Shown here: piece by piece, positions 1-8,309 of the stretch
Layout of the letters: each line of letters opens with the position of its first letter
How positions within the stretch are numbered: position 1 is the stretch's first letter
NCBI GenBank assembly: GCA_947260025.1
Contig: CAMYON010000026.1
Coordinates: 1 to 36,786, forward strand
Length of the DNA: 36,786 nucleotides
Reading direction: 5' to 3'
From: an uncultured Gammaproteobacteria bacterium
Lineage (GTDB): Bacteria; Pseudomonadota; Gammaproteobacteria; GCA-001735895
Position numbers and translations under genes: made by a program
The notes under the pieces: generated by a model
Told to the model about the DNA's origin: nothing
The model's database searches: none
Seen by the model: only the letters and a program-made list of their open reading frames with translations

Positions 1-626
1 CTGGGGATGTCCGACGCGCCGTCGACAAAGTTCAGGTTGGACTGAACCTGCTCGGCTTTCATCAGGCCGTTGACCCAGACCGGCGTATAAAGGCCGCCGT
101 CGGTGGCGTATGCCTTCTCGGTCTTGACATGCACGATCTGGTTCGGCGGCGGCGGCGGCGTGTGGATACAGGCGCCGACATAGGGCACCAGCAGAAATTC
201 GCTGACCTTGTCGCCGTCGAATTCGAGCGGCAGCAGGTAACCCGGAATCCTCACGGGTTTGCCGTCCAGTTCCTCGTTGGCAAGGTAGGTCTTGGCGATG
301 CGCTCTTTTGCGACCTGGTCGCGCATTGCGATCAAGCCATCGACATCTACGCCATTGTCCTCGAGATCCTCGACACGTTCACGGTAGTTGGCAAGCGTTT
401 CTGCATCGACTTCCTGACCCGCCTCGATTCGGTCCCGAGTCCCCGCGACCAGGCTCAGTTCGAAGAGCGTGTCTTCGTCAAGTCTGGTAAACACGTCATC
501 GAACTCCGCCTCGGCCGGCACCAGGTCGTCCCAGGTGACCTCGCGCGGTTCGCCAGCGATGGCGCCGCCGCTGAAGAACAGGGCTATAGCCAGGGTTACA
601 GCGACGCAGTAAGCAGGTTTTATCAT
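1..626 (-). CDS. DUF3299 family exported protein (C-terminus cut by window edge)
   Basis: The minus frame is open from the ATG at 626 to the left edge, so the C-terminus is missing. Residues 1-25 form a signal peptide (hydrophobic run ending near GGAIAG), so the protein is probably exported to the periplasm. A charged helical region follows, and then the family core with the segments RIPGYLLPLEF and VPYVGACIHTPPPPPNQIVHV (split as seen around residues 125-160), a pattern I recognise as DUF3299. The function of the family is unknown; it is often found beside LolD/FtsX-like ABC exporter genes. A second ATG at 650 overlaps the stop (TGA 649-647) of an upstream open frame in an ATGA arrangement. 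I prefer 626 because the signal peptide starts there and a GAGAA precedes it, but 650 is possible. Confidence 0.75.
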   Translation of the reverse strand, partial: MIKPAYCVAVTLAIALFFSGGAIAGEPREVTWDDLVPAEAEFDDVFTRLDEDTLFELSLVAGTRDRIEAGQEVDAETLANYRERVEDLEDNGVDVDGLIAMRDQVAKERIAKTYLANEELDGKPVRIPGYLLPLEFDGDKVSEFLLVPYVGACIHTPPPPPNQIVHVKTEKAYATDGGLYTPVWVNGLMKAEQVQSNLNFVDGASDIP

Positions 627-646
627 TTCCGTTTTCTCGTGTGATT

Positions 647-844
647 TCATGCACGTATGGCCATACAGATCCGTAGGCCGCCAATCAGACCGACGAGACA
701 ACCGATCAGTGTAATCGATAATACGCTATAGACCAGGTTCGGGATCGACAGGTTCAACTCAAAACACCGAGGCAATATCTTGTTGTAGCTACCCGCCACA
801 GATTCGACATGCCATCCAGACCACAGGTATCGGCAAAGTTTACC
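647..844 (-). pseudogene. Possible remnant of an FtsX-like permease C-terminus
   Basis: The minus frame ending at TGA 649-647 is open for at least 65 codons and ends with one convincing transmembrane helix (core LVYSVLSITLIGCLVGLIGGL minus its last residue, then RICMAIRA). The pattern is reminiscent of the last helix of FtsX/MacB permeases, which precede DUF3299 genes in many genomes. Its stop overlaps the alternative DUF3299 start by ATGA, as in a coupled operon. There is no start codon or permease body upstream: the region runs straight into an unrelated gene (stop at 874). I infer a decayed or truncated gene; a chance open frame is the alternative. Confidence 0.3.
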
Positions 845-873
845 CCGACAGCCTCGGCACGGCCACTCAAGGT

Positions 874-1476
874 TTACTGCAGACTCTCGCTCTCTTCCAG
901 CTTGATTCCCAGGGCCAGCAACTGACTGGCGATTGCCGGATCCCGCGAGGTCAACCAGCGCTGGTATAGCGCCAGCACCCCTTCCGTGGTCATGCGCTGA
1001 GTGCGCGAGCAGGCGTTCGCCACCATTTCCAGCATACGAGTAAAGGTCTGGGCCATTTCGGCAAAGATGTGGCGGTTGGAGCTGGCATTGTCGGCAAGAT
1101 AATCATAGGCACTGCCGCCCATGCCGATGAAATAGTCCGGCTGGAGCCCGTGGCGGGCAAATCTTTCCGGGAACAGGGCCCCGAGAAAAAGCGCCATGTC
1201 CCCCAGCTGCTGCAGCATCAGGCAACGCTCCCGATCGTTACTCGCCTCGACAGCGTCGCTGTAAAGCAAGGCCAGTGGCCTGATTGTCATGCGCTCGTCC
1301 TGGTAGGTAAACAACTGCTCGCTGCGGCCCAGGCGTTCGAGCAGGCTGCCCAGGTACCAACAGGTATCTTCATGGGGTGGCGGCCGAAAACGCCTGGCGT
1401 AGCGTTTCAGGCGCTTGCTGAAATAGCAGGAAAGAGATGTTTCCGTGATGGGCAGTTGCTGCGATTCAAAACGCAT
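874..1476 (-). CDS. Conserved hypothetical protein
   Basis: A soluble, alpha-helical protein of about 200 residues with no signal peptide, membrane segment or known motif that I recognise. It is rich in Arg, Leu and aromatic residues and contains the segments RRFRPPPHEDTCWYLGSLLER and LFPERFARHGL...YFIGMGGSAYDYLA, which look like a conserved gammaproteobacterial family, but I cannot name it. The ATG at 1476 is preceded by a strong GGAGG with a 5-base gap. A start at 1500 with AAGAAGG upstream is also possible and would add eight residues. It appears to be a single gene. Confidence 0.65.
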   Translation of the reverse strand: MRFESQQLPITETSLSCYFSKRLKRYARRFRPPPHEDTCWYLGSLLERLGRSEQLFTYQDERMTIRPLALLYSDAVEASNDRERCLMLQQLGDMALFLGALFPERFARHGLQPDYFIGMGGSAYDYLADNASSNRHIFAEMAQTFTRMLEMVANACSRTQRMTTEGVLALYQRWLTSRDPAIASQLLALGIKLEESESLQ

Positions 1477-1781
1477 GGGCACCTCCGCACTTCGTACCAT
1501 TGGCCTTCTTTCATTTGTTAAACAAGAAGCCTTTTAACTATAGACCAGAATTTTCCGGTTTATCAACGGTAATTGCGGCGGGGTTTTACCCTCCTTATCG
1601 GCAACTGTAAATCAGCCGGGCTTCAGAAAGTGGACCGATTCACGGTTCGAGGCGATGACGTGAAATCGATAAAAAGTAAATAAATCAGGGGCGGAACAAG
1701 TGGTGCAAAGACGAAAATACGGGGAAACGTGAGAGTTCGAGCGTGATGTACGCGGGCATTTAACCAGCGGAGTTCGCTGCC

Positions 1782-2459
1782 CTAGTCGAGCCTGGCCGCC
1801 TGCAGGTCTTTGACCTGGTCGCGCAGCGGGCCCGGGGTAAAAGCGATTGCGGCGGCATCGTTCTGCACCGCCTGGGCGCAAACAGCGAGACTGCGCATCG
1901 ATTCCGGGACATAACGCAGTGCCAGGCCCGACTTCGACACCGCGGTAAAACAGATTTTCTCGGTGATCAGCGCTTCGGGTATGCTCGCGATGATGCGACT
2001 GTCGACCTTGTTAACCATGCGTTCCAGAAAACCGTCATTCCAGAAAATCGCCCAGGCCCGAAAAAAAATATCCGCGTAATGGCGCCTGGTCCGGGACGGG
2101 TCGAGTTCGAGTAGTTTCAACGCTTCCCTCGACAGGCGGCCTTCCAGGTAATCAGGTTTATGCCGATTACGGATTAACTGCCATTGGCGCCTGGACTCGC
2201 CGATCGAGTAGATGTTTTCAGCAAGGTCGAAGATATCGCGGGTAACCGCGTAACCTGGCAGTTTGTCAAGCTCATCGAGCCCGCTTGCGACGATTATTTG
2301 CGCCACCTGTACCAGTGAAACATCACCCTTGCTGCACAAGGTCGACAAATCGTAAGCGACCCCGGTTTTGACATACTCGGCCAGCAGGCTCGCGTCCAGC
2401 ACCGAGGGTGGCAGGCTTCTGACTTCCGTGGCCAGGTCTCTGGCATTGCTATCGATCAT
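1782..2459 (-). CDS. DUF4116-like repeat protein
   Basis: A 225-residue soluble protein of unknown role. Near residues 165-200 it shows the pattern CFTAVSKSGLALRYVPESMR followed by CAQAVQNDAAAIAFTPGPLR. This is the two-fold helical repeat I associate with DUF4116, in which residues the machine predicts as x-AV-x-x-x-G-x-AL-x-x-VPE-x-R recur. The N-terminal 150 residues are helical with no recognised domain. There is no signal peptide. About 280 bases separate it from the start of the next minus-strand gene, so it is probably transcribed alone. Confidence 0.6.
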   Translation of the reverse strand: MIDSNARDLATEVRSLPPSVLDASLLAEYVKTGVAYDLSTLCSKGDVSLVQVAQIIVASGLDELDKLPGYAVTRDIFDLAENIYSIGESRRQWQLIRNRHKPDYLEGRLSREALKLLELDPSRTRRHYADIFFRAWAIFWNDGFLERMVNKVDSRIIASIPEALITEKICFTAVSKSGLALRYVPESMRSLAVCAQAVQNDAAAIAFTPGPLRDQVKDLQAARLD

Positions 2460-2608
2460 TTCCCGTTTCTTTATCTAAGCCGCAGAGCGACTGCAAAACC
2501 CGATCTTAGCAGACCGGTATTGTCGAAATGATAAAAGCAGGCGCGCGGAATCCGGGAATCAGGATCGGCAACGATTCAGAGTGGACTCTTGACTTATTAC
2601 TGCCGCTT

Positions 2609-3112
2609 CTATTCGAAGTGGTAGGTGTAGCCGATGCTGGCTGCATTGAGTTCGTAATCCGAGCCGTCCAGATATTGGGTATACTCGATGTTGAAACTGC
2701 CAAGATCGAGTCCGATACCATAGGCGACATCGTCCTTATCGTCGATGATTGAGTCACCGTTGAACCTTGCTTTCAGATCAGCCTCGCTATAGCCGAGCAG
2801 GCCATAAATCGACATGGTAGAACTTAACTCAAAATGGTAAAGCGCAAACAGGCCGGCTATGCGATCGATTGAGTATTTAACGCCCATGACCCTGTCATCA
2901 TCGATCCCGTCGCCTATCCGCAAGTCGATCGCCAGGGCGGGAGTCACATAGATACCCAACCGCAACAGGCCATAGGTGTTGTCGATATCGTCAAGTTCAT
3001 CGACCTCGACATCTGCCTGTCCAAACTGGACTCCAAGGTAGGTATCGCCCGTTTCATAAGCGTAGGCGTTCGACGTAAGCAGTAATAAAAGCACGAGGGT
3101 AAGTTTTTTCAT
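2609..3112 (-). CDS. Outer-membrane beta-barrel protein
   Basis: A small porin-like protein of 167 residues. Residues 1-19 are a typical Sec signal peptide (MKKLTLVLLLLLTSNAYA). The mature part alternates polar and hydrophobic residues in about eight strands, with acidic turn loops (VDELDDIDN, GDGIDDDR, DSIIDDKDD) and an aromatic-rich final strand (IGYTYHF), as in the OmpA-like/Opacity 8-stranded barrel group. The function is structural or unknown. AAGAGG sits five bases before the ATG. It is divergent from the hydrolase gene on the other strand. The very acidic loops could bind cations, but that is speculation. Confidence 0.75.
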   Translation of the reverse strand: MKKLTLVLLLLLTSNAYAYETGDTYLGVQFGQADVEVDELDDIDNTYGLLRLGIYVTPALAIDLRIGDGIDDDRVMGVKYSIDRIAGLFALYHFELSSTMSIYGLLGYSEADLKARFNGDSIIDDKDDVAYGIGLDLGSFNIEYTQYLDGSDYELNAASIGYTYHFE

Positions 3113-3395
3113 GCGAGCCTCTTATTCGTCTTCTTGTTTCCAAAATTTTGGTTGCTACACCGAACTATAGTTTGTCATAAAAATTTGTTGCGGAGAAATA
3201 ATGCTGACAGTTACCTTAATTCCCCAACGTGGCAAGGTCAAACAAGATAACGAGGCCTGGGCATTCGTTCGATAGCTTGCTCACCAAAACGCCGCTACGG
3301 GCAAGCTTTGGTATCACTCAATCACTTTAAACAGGCCCGTGTATTCGGCGAATTTTATCGGTACACTGAAACGTTTTCCCATAGCCAGAATTGCC

Positions 3396-4211
3396 ATGCC
3401 TTTCATCAGCGTACGCGATATTCAGGTTTACTATGAAATCTCGGGCAAAGGCCCCCGCTTACTCTACATTTCCGGCACCGGTGCCGACCTGCGTAACAAG
3501 CCTAATGTTTTCGACTCACCACTGGCGGATCACTTTGAAATTCTCGCCTTCGATCAACGCGGTCTCGGACAAACCGAGCGACCGGATATCCGCTATACCA
3601 TGGAAGACTATGCCAACGATGCCGTCGGATTACTTAAAGCGCTCGACTGGGGCCGTTGCCACGTGGTGGGTATTTCGTTTGGCGGCATGGTGGCGCAGGA
3701 ACTGGCCCTGCGTCATGCCGATTGCATCGATCGCCTGGTGCTTTGCTGCACCAGCAGCGGTGGTGCCGGAGGGCATTCCTACCCTTTCCATGAAATGCCC
3801 GATTTGCCCGAAGACGAAATGAATTCCGTATCGGTTGCGCTCGTCGATACCCGTTACGATGCCGAATGGCAGCAGCAAAACCCGGATCGCTACCAGGCGA
3901 TCCTGGCACGGAAAAACGCCCGCAATGCCGGCGTCGGCGAACCTGGCCGGGAAACCGGTGCCAGGCGTCAACTCGAGGCACGTATCGACCACGACACCTA
4001 TAATCGTTTGCCCCGGATTAAACTACCGGTTTTTATCGCCGGCGGAGCTTACGACGGGGTAGCACCGCCCCCAAACCTCGAGGCTATCAATCGGCAAATC
4101 GAGCATTCGAAACTGGAGTTCTTCCAGGGAGGGCACGAGTTTTACGAGCAAGACCCACTGGCTTTTCAACGTATCGCCGAATTTCTGCAGGGCAAGCTCG
4201 ATGACCGATGA
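3396..4211 (+). CDS. Alpha/beta-fold hydrolase
   Basis: A cytoplasmic alpha/beta hydrolase of 271 residues. The catalytic triad is visible: the nucleophile elbow GISFGG (Ser 94), an acid in GGAYDG (Asp 220) and a His in GGHEFYEQD (His 247). The oxyanion/cap features are typical of 3-oxoadipate enol-lactonase or non-haem haloperoxidase-like enzymes, but the substrate cannot be read from the sequence. An in-frame GTG at 3339 would add 19 residues without resemblance to the family, so I start at MPFISVRDIQ, where the first beta strand begins. The gene converges on the YbaK-type gene with a 32-base gap. Confidence 0.85.
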   Translation: MPFISVRDIQVYYEISGKGPRLLYISGTGADLRNKPNVFDSPLADHFEILAFDQRGLGQTERPDIRYTMEDYANDAVGLLKALDWGRCHVVGISFGGMVAQELALRHADCIDRLVLCCTSSGGAGGHSYPFHEMPDLPEDEMNSVSVALVDTRYDAEWQQQNPDRYQAILARKNARNAGVGEPGRETGARRQLEARIDHDTYNRLPRIKLPVFIAGGAYDGVAPPPNLEAINRQIEHSKLEFFQGGHEFYEQDPLAFQRIAEFLQGKLDDR

Positions 4212-4243
4212 ACAGGAGCGGCAGCCTCGGGGAACAGCGCCGT

Positions 4244-4720
4244 TCAGATGTGGTGACTGAACTCGCCGCGTTCGGCCGGCGCCATCAGCTCGTGGAACTG
4301 CACGCCGCTCATCCGCACCAGGGTCTCGTGATCACCCGCCTCGAAGAATACTTCGTCCAGTTTGCCGAGGCTGGAGGTCGGGTCCCATATTGTTTTTACC
4401 CCGTAGGCCATACCGATGGGCGGCACCGCTCCCGGTTCACAGTCACTAAAGACCTCCTCCAGGGCGGCCTCGTCCGCCATCAATATGTCCTTGCGCAGCA
4501 GCTTGTGCAGGGACTCGAGCTCGACGTGATAGTCAGCGGGTAAAACCACCAGCAGGTAGCCGTCGTAATCCCGCACCAGCACTCCCTTGGCCAGGGCATC
4601 GCCATGGACATGGGCCATTTCGGCCGTCTCCATGCTGTATTCACTGTGCGGATGAGTCACCGTCTTGTACTTGATGTCCCGCTGCTTAAGATACTTTTTC
4701 AGTTTCGATGCTATTGCCAT
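4244..4720 (-). CDS. YbaK/EbsC-type aminoacyl-tRNA deacylase
   Basis: A 158-residue protein of the YbaK/ProX prolyl-tRNA editing domain family, which hydrolyses mischarged aminoacyl-tRNAs in the cytoplasm. Typical features are the HPHSEYSMETAEMAHV segment at the N-terminus, the AKGVLVRDYDGYLLVVLPADYHVE strand pair (quoted in part: KGVLV...LLVVLPADY) with the conserved Lys, and the later GAVPPIG loop that shapes the active site. It is the full length of the free-standing family. A strong AGGGGG lies before the ATG. Which mischarged tRNA it clears is not evident. Confidence 0.85.
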   Translation of the reverse strand: MAIASKLKKYLKQRDIKYKTVTHPHSEYSMETAEMAHVHGDALAKGVLVRDYDGYLLVVLPADYHVELESLHKLLRKDILMADEAALEEVFSDCEPGAVPPIGMAYGVKTIWDPTSSLGKLDEVFFEAGDHETLVRMSGVQFHELMAPAERGEFSHHI

Positions 4721-4882
4721 GATATCCCCCTGAGTACGTCCACCCTTTCGCAGCGAGTTTAGTTGGCTGAATGCTGCGGGGCAAGCCCATACTCATCCCG
4801 CGGCCTTCTGGTCGTTAGTATCTGCACTATCCGGATTGACTGAATCTGGTTAAGGGAAAATCGCTCCTTGTCTTCCTTTTCT

Positions 4883-5827
4883 CTAATTTGATTCTTCTTC
4901 CTGCCGGGCTTCCTCGATCAACCATTCCCTAAACGCTGCGGTATTCGGGTGGTCGGTCACCTCTTCGAGTGTGATCAGGTAATAAGCGTATTCGAGCGGC
5001 AGCCCGATATCGAACGGGATAACCAGCCGCCCGGCAGCGATATCCTCCGAGGCCAACGCATTGATACTCAACACAACGCCCTGCCCTTCGACCGCCGCGG
5101 TCAGGGCCAGGTTCACGTGGTTGAAATGCACGCCATGGGTGGAGTCGACATTGTCGACCGCCGCGGCCTTGAGCCAGGTCGCCCAGTCGGGTCGACCCTC
5201 GTAGCGGGTATCGTCGTGCAGCAGGGTATGAAAGCGCAGATCCTCGGGAGACCTCAAGGGATGTTTGCCTTTGAGCAGGCGGGGGCTACATAACGGGATT
5301 GCATTAACCGAAAACAGTTTGTCTACGCGACAACCCGGGTAATCTCCCTTGCCGAAACGTATGGCTATATCGACATTGTCCCTTTTAAAATTTTCGGCGG
5401 GAATAGTCTTCTTCGATGTATTCGAATCGATCAGGTTGCGACTGGCCGTAATATTCAAATCGATGCCTGGGCAGGCCTCGTAAAAACGATGCAGGCGCGG
5501 GATCAGCCACTTGGCGGCGAACGAAGGCGCCATCCAGACGGTTAGCGTCGCGTCTTCGTTGGCACCCCGAATTCGATGCACCGAATCGACCAGTTTTTCG
5601 AATCCTTCGGTTAGCATCGGCAGGCCGACCTTCGCTTCCTCGGTTAGCGACAGGCCACGGCTATGCCGGTTGAACAACTTGATCCCCAGCTGATGCTCGA
5701 GCGTTTTGATCTGCTGGCTGACGGCGGCCGGCGTGATAAAAAGCTCTTCCGCCGCACGCTTGAAACTCAGGTGCCGGGCAGCGCTTTCGAACACGCGCAA
5801 GGCGCTAAATGGCAGGTTCTCAATCAT
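4883..5827 (-). CDS. LysR-family regulator, GcvA-like
   Basis: A 314-residue LysR-type transcription factor. Residues 4-63 hold the winged helix-turn-helix, with LSFKRAAEELFITPAAVSQQ as the DNA-recognition segment, followed by the linker helix and a periplasmic-binding-protein-like effector domain. The N-terminal LPFSALRVFESAARHLSF signature is that of the GcvA subgroup, whose members control glycine cleavage and many other operons. The target here is unknown; it is divergent from a small hypothetical gene at 5982, and the 150-base gap between them probably holds the control sites. The four GcvT-fold-related genes elsewhere in the window are not adjacent to it. Confidence 0.9.
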   Translation of the reverse strand: MIENLPFSALRVFESAARHLSFKRAAEELFITPAAVSQQIKTLEHQLGIKLFNRHSRGLSLTEEAKVGLPMLTEGFEKLVDSVHRIRGANEDATLTVWMAPSFAAKWLIPRLHRFYEACPGIDLNITASRNLIDSNTSKKTIPAENFKRDNVDIAIRFGKGDYPGCRVDKLFSVNAIPLCSPRLLKGKHPLRSPEDLRFHTLLHDDTRYEGRPDWATWLKAAAVDNVDSTHGVHFNHVNLALTAAVEGQGVVLSINALASEDIAAGRLVIPFDIGLPLEYAYYLITLEEVTDHPNTAAFREWLIEEARQEEESN

Positions 5828-5981
5828 CCGGATTTCAAGTTAGCTTTGCTTACCTGGTGGTTAACAATTACTCGTTTGTGAAGAGTCGTGGTTCTTTCTA
5901 GTATCAGGATCAAACGGCGCATCGGGAAACAGTTCGGGCGAGCTGCGATAACGTCGCCGACAAGCTTAAAGGATAAATTTC

Positions 5982-6275
5982 ATGATTACTATCAGCAATA
6001 TAGCAAGGGCGCTACAGCGGTTTTTTGAAGCCACGGCAAAAGCACGGGTAAACTCGGTCCTGCTGGGCATGGGACGCGAAAAGGTTGAAGAACTGGGCTA
6101 TTCCTACGAGGCTTTGCGTGCCGGCCCGAGTGCCTGGCCATGGCGTAAAACGACCCAGGATAGTGCAGTGACAAGTGAAATCGGAATGCAGCGGCGCGAA
6201 CCTGGCGATTCTAGTGAAGTACCCCGCAGGAACCAGCCAGGCGCCAGCCAGGAAATCGAGCGGAATGCCGCGTAA
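5982..6275 (+). CDS. Small protein, DUF1127-like
   Basis: A 97-residue basic protein. The N-terminal 50 residues end in EKVEELGYSYEALRAGPSAWPWR, whose two halves (EELGYSYEALRAG and AWPWR) resemble small DUF1127-like proteins that bind RNA or act in stress regulation in other proteobacteria; here the resemblance is weak. The C-terminal half is polar and low in complexity. AAGGA precedes the ATG by eight bases. It is the first of three co-directional genes ending with a GNAT acetyltransferase, but gaps of about 110 and 100 bases leave operon membership open. Confidence 0.55.
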   Translation: MITISNIARALQRFFEATAKARVNSVLLGMGREKVEELGYSYEALRAGPSAWPWRKTTQDSAVTSEIGMQRREPGDSSEVPRRNQPGASQEIERNAA

Positions 6276-6385
6276 ACCGGCCGGAGTTTCATCACAAGTT
6301 GATTATACGAGGCTAACGTGGCGCATTCTTGCAACCACTGCCTGACTTACGGTTATTCAAATTTTATCCAGGGAAAGCAGCAGAC

Positions 6386-6613
6386 ATGAACACCCAATTT
6401 GATCCAGATACGAACGCCAATGCGAAGTACGAAACCGGTCGCGGGGTTTGCACAGATCCGGTGCGACCGCCATCCATGTCAGCGCGTCTCGTCCGGCTGG
6501 GAGCGTGGATGGCCGCGCGCATGAAAGCCCACGAAGACAGGGTTGCGTCGCTTCGGGTCTACAGGGAGCACCGCCTGGATGGACGGGTTAGCGGTGGGCG
6601 CACGGACGCGTGA
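6386..6613 (+). CDS. Small hypothetical protein
   Basis: A 75-residue protein rich in Arg and Ala that I do not recognise. The central part (MSARLVRLGAWMAARMKAHE) looks like one amphipathic helix and the C-terminus is strongly basic. The open frame extends upstream to a TTG at 6329, but the ATG at 6386 is the more natural start, with GGGAAAG upstream. It lies between the DUF1127-like gene and the GNAT gene on the same strand. It could be a regulator or a non-functional open frame. Confidence 0.4.
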   Translation: MNTQFDPDTNANAKYETGRGVCTDPVRPPSMSARLVRLGAWMAARMKAHEDRVASLRVYREHRLDGRVSGGRTDA

Positions 6614-6706
6614 GCGTGCCTCACAATGGTGCCGAAATGACTTCGATTTGGCTTTTATGGGTAATGATCGAATAATCTCATCGCAAATGATCGTCTGGTT
6701 TCCGTG

Positions 6707-7237
6707 ATGCCTCTTACATGCGCTTCATTCTCAGCCCGGGATCTTCTGCCGGACGGCAGGATGGTCTACCTGCGCGCAATCCATCCCGACGATCGAAAAT
6801 CCCTGCGCGAGGAACTGTTCCTCAAACTGAGTCCGGAATCGTTGCGCAACCGGTTCTTCGGCATGAAGCTGGACCTCACCCCGAGCGAGCTAAACTACTT
6901 TACCGATGTCGATTTCTCACATCATGTGGCTTTTGTGGCCGAGGTGGAATGCGATTCCCATCGGCGCCTCGTCGGGGTTGGCCGATTCGTGCGCGGCAAT
7001 GGCAATTCCGACCATGCGGAAATAGCGATTACCGTGATCGACGAGTTCCAGGGCATGGGCATCGGCAGCCTGTTGCTGCGCCAACTGATTAACTGCGCCC
7101 GAAAGCTAGGCGTGGTGCAACTCGAGGGCTCGATGTTTGCAAAGAACACGCGCATGGCAAAATTGTTGCGTAGAACGCGAATACCCTATCGTTCCAGTCA
7201 CGAGAGCGGCATGGTGTCCATGTCGCTGGACCTGTGA
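6707..7237 (+). CDS. GNAT-family N-acetyltransferase
   Basis: A 176-residue single-domain GNAT enzyme, which transfers acetyl from acetyl-CoA to an amine. The N-terminal RDLLPDGRMVYLRAIHPDD leads into beta strand 1, and motif A is clear: EIAITVIDEFQGMGIGSLLL, with the QGMGIG pyrophosphate-binding loop. The layout resembles the acetyltransferase domain fused to Pat-type protein acetyltransferases, but here it stands alone. The acceptor is unknown. A GTG directly before the ATG (6704) is an alternative start. Confidence 0.8.
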   Translation: MPLTCASFSARDLLPDGRMVYLRAIHPDDRKSLREELFLKLSPESLRNRFFGMKLDLTPSELNYFTDVDFSHHVAFVAEVECDSHRRLVGVGRFVRGNGNSDHAEIAITVIDEFQGMGIGSLLLRQLINCARKLGVVQLEGSMFAKNTRMAKLLRRTRIPYRSSHESGMVSMSLDL

Positions 7238-7281
7238 GGGCATAGCTTATTAAATAGGCAGGCAGTAACGTCACACTTTAC

Positions 7282-8112
7282 TCAGGACTCGTCGAGTGCA
7301 AACCGTTCGCGCAGGAAACGGGCAATGCCCTCCTCGTCGTGATGACCGATGACCGCCGTCGCGGCCGATTTGATTACCTCGTTGGCATTGGCCGGTGCAT
7401 ACCCCTCGTCGGCAGCCTCGAACATACTGAGATCGTTGTCGCTGTCACCAAAACAGATAACGCGCTCGAGGCCGAGTAACTCCTTCAGCGTCTGGATGGC
7501 GCCGCCCTTGCTGGCGTCGCTATGGTGAATATCCAGCCAGTACCAGTCGGCGCCCTCCCAGGAGAGGCCGGAATAGGCGACAAGGTGCGCTTCATCCTCG
7601 ACGTGCCGCACGACCGCCTGGATGGCAGCGCTCGCCCCGATCGAGTTGACATGCGTGACGGCGGCATCGGACGGCAATTCGTCCAACCCGCGCATGCTGA
7701 CTTTATCTTCGATACCGAGGACCTGAACGAGCTTGCGATCGGCGTCTGTTTGCAACGCGGGGTGATAAACGGTGCTGTTGTGGTCTTCGTCCAGGGTGAA
7801 GACGAAAGGCGTCACGCCCTGCTGGATGCAGGCCCGGACGACGTGTTCGAGCTCGGGCGCCGTGAGCGTCGTGCTGCTCGAATAACGCCGCTGGTCAGGA
7901 TGCCAGATCAAGACGCCGTTCTTGTAAGCCTGCGGCAGCTCGAACTGGTGGCCTTCCAGGACGGTCCGCGCCCCGTGCAGCGTACGGCCCGTCGCAATGG
8001 TGTAGGCAATATCGCGTTTTGACAACAACTTCAGCGTCTCGCTGGTGTAATCCGAAATCGTCGAATTACGGTTGAGCAGCGTTCCATCGAGGTCGAAAAC
8101 AATGAGTTCCAT
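7282..8112 (-). CDS. HAD-superfamily phosphatase, Cof type (class IIB)
   Basis: A 276-residue cytoplasmic phosphatase of the Cof/YbiV group, acting on sugar or nucleotide phosphates in general. All HAD motifs are present: FDLDGTLLNR (nucleophile Asp 8, acid Asp 10), the motif II Thr in ATGRT, Lys in DASKGGA and GDSDNDLSMF with the metal-binding aspartates. The class IIB cap lies between residues about 85 and 195. It is full length for the family. Two hundred bases upstream separate it from the DmdA-like gene, which points the same way, so it may be read through from there. Confidence 0.88.
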   Translation of the reverse strand: MELIVFDLDGTLLNRNSTISDYTSETLKLLSKRDIAYTIATGRTLHGARTVLEGHQFELPQAYKNGVLIWHPDQRRYSSSTTLTAPELEHVVRACIQQGVTPFVFTLDEDHNSTVYHPALQTDADRKLVQVLGIEDKVSMRGLDELPSDAAVTHVNSIGASAAIQAVVRHVEDEAHLVAYSGLSWEGADWYWLDIHHSDASKGGAIQTLKELLGLERVICFGDSDNDLSMFEAADEGYAPANANEVIKSAATAVIGHHDEEGIARFLRERFALDES

Positions 8113-8309
8113 CGGTACCAGGTCGTGTTTGAATATTGGGCGCTAGTTTCGCCGCTGAGCCGGGCAGATGCAAACCTGGTAAATCCCTGTAATCGAATTT
8201 TGACTAAAATAGTCACCCTGATCATGAACACTTAGGGCCCTTCTAACCAAAACCTTTTTACACCCGGTCTTATGAATAGAACGACCAGACCGGTTATCGA
8301 GAGCGTGGA

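Noticed and set aside
129-644. Plus-strand 171-codon open frame over the DUF3299 gene.
   Set aside because: It is the complement of a gene with a clear signal peptide and family motifs on the other strand.
3201-3275. A 24-codon open frame with GGAGAAATA before its ATG, upstream of the hydrolase gene.
   Set aside because: Too short, no recognisable protein character, and it lies in a promoter region; the ribosome-site match alone is not enough.
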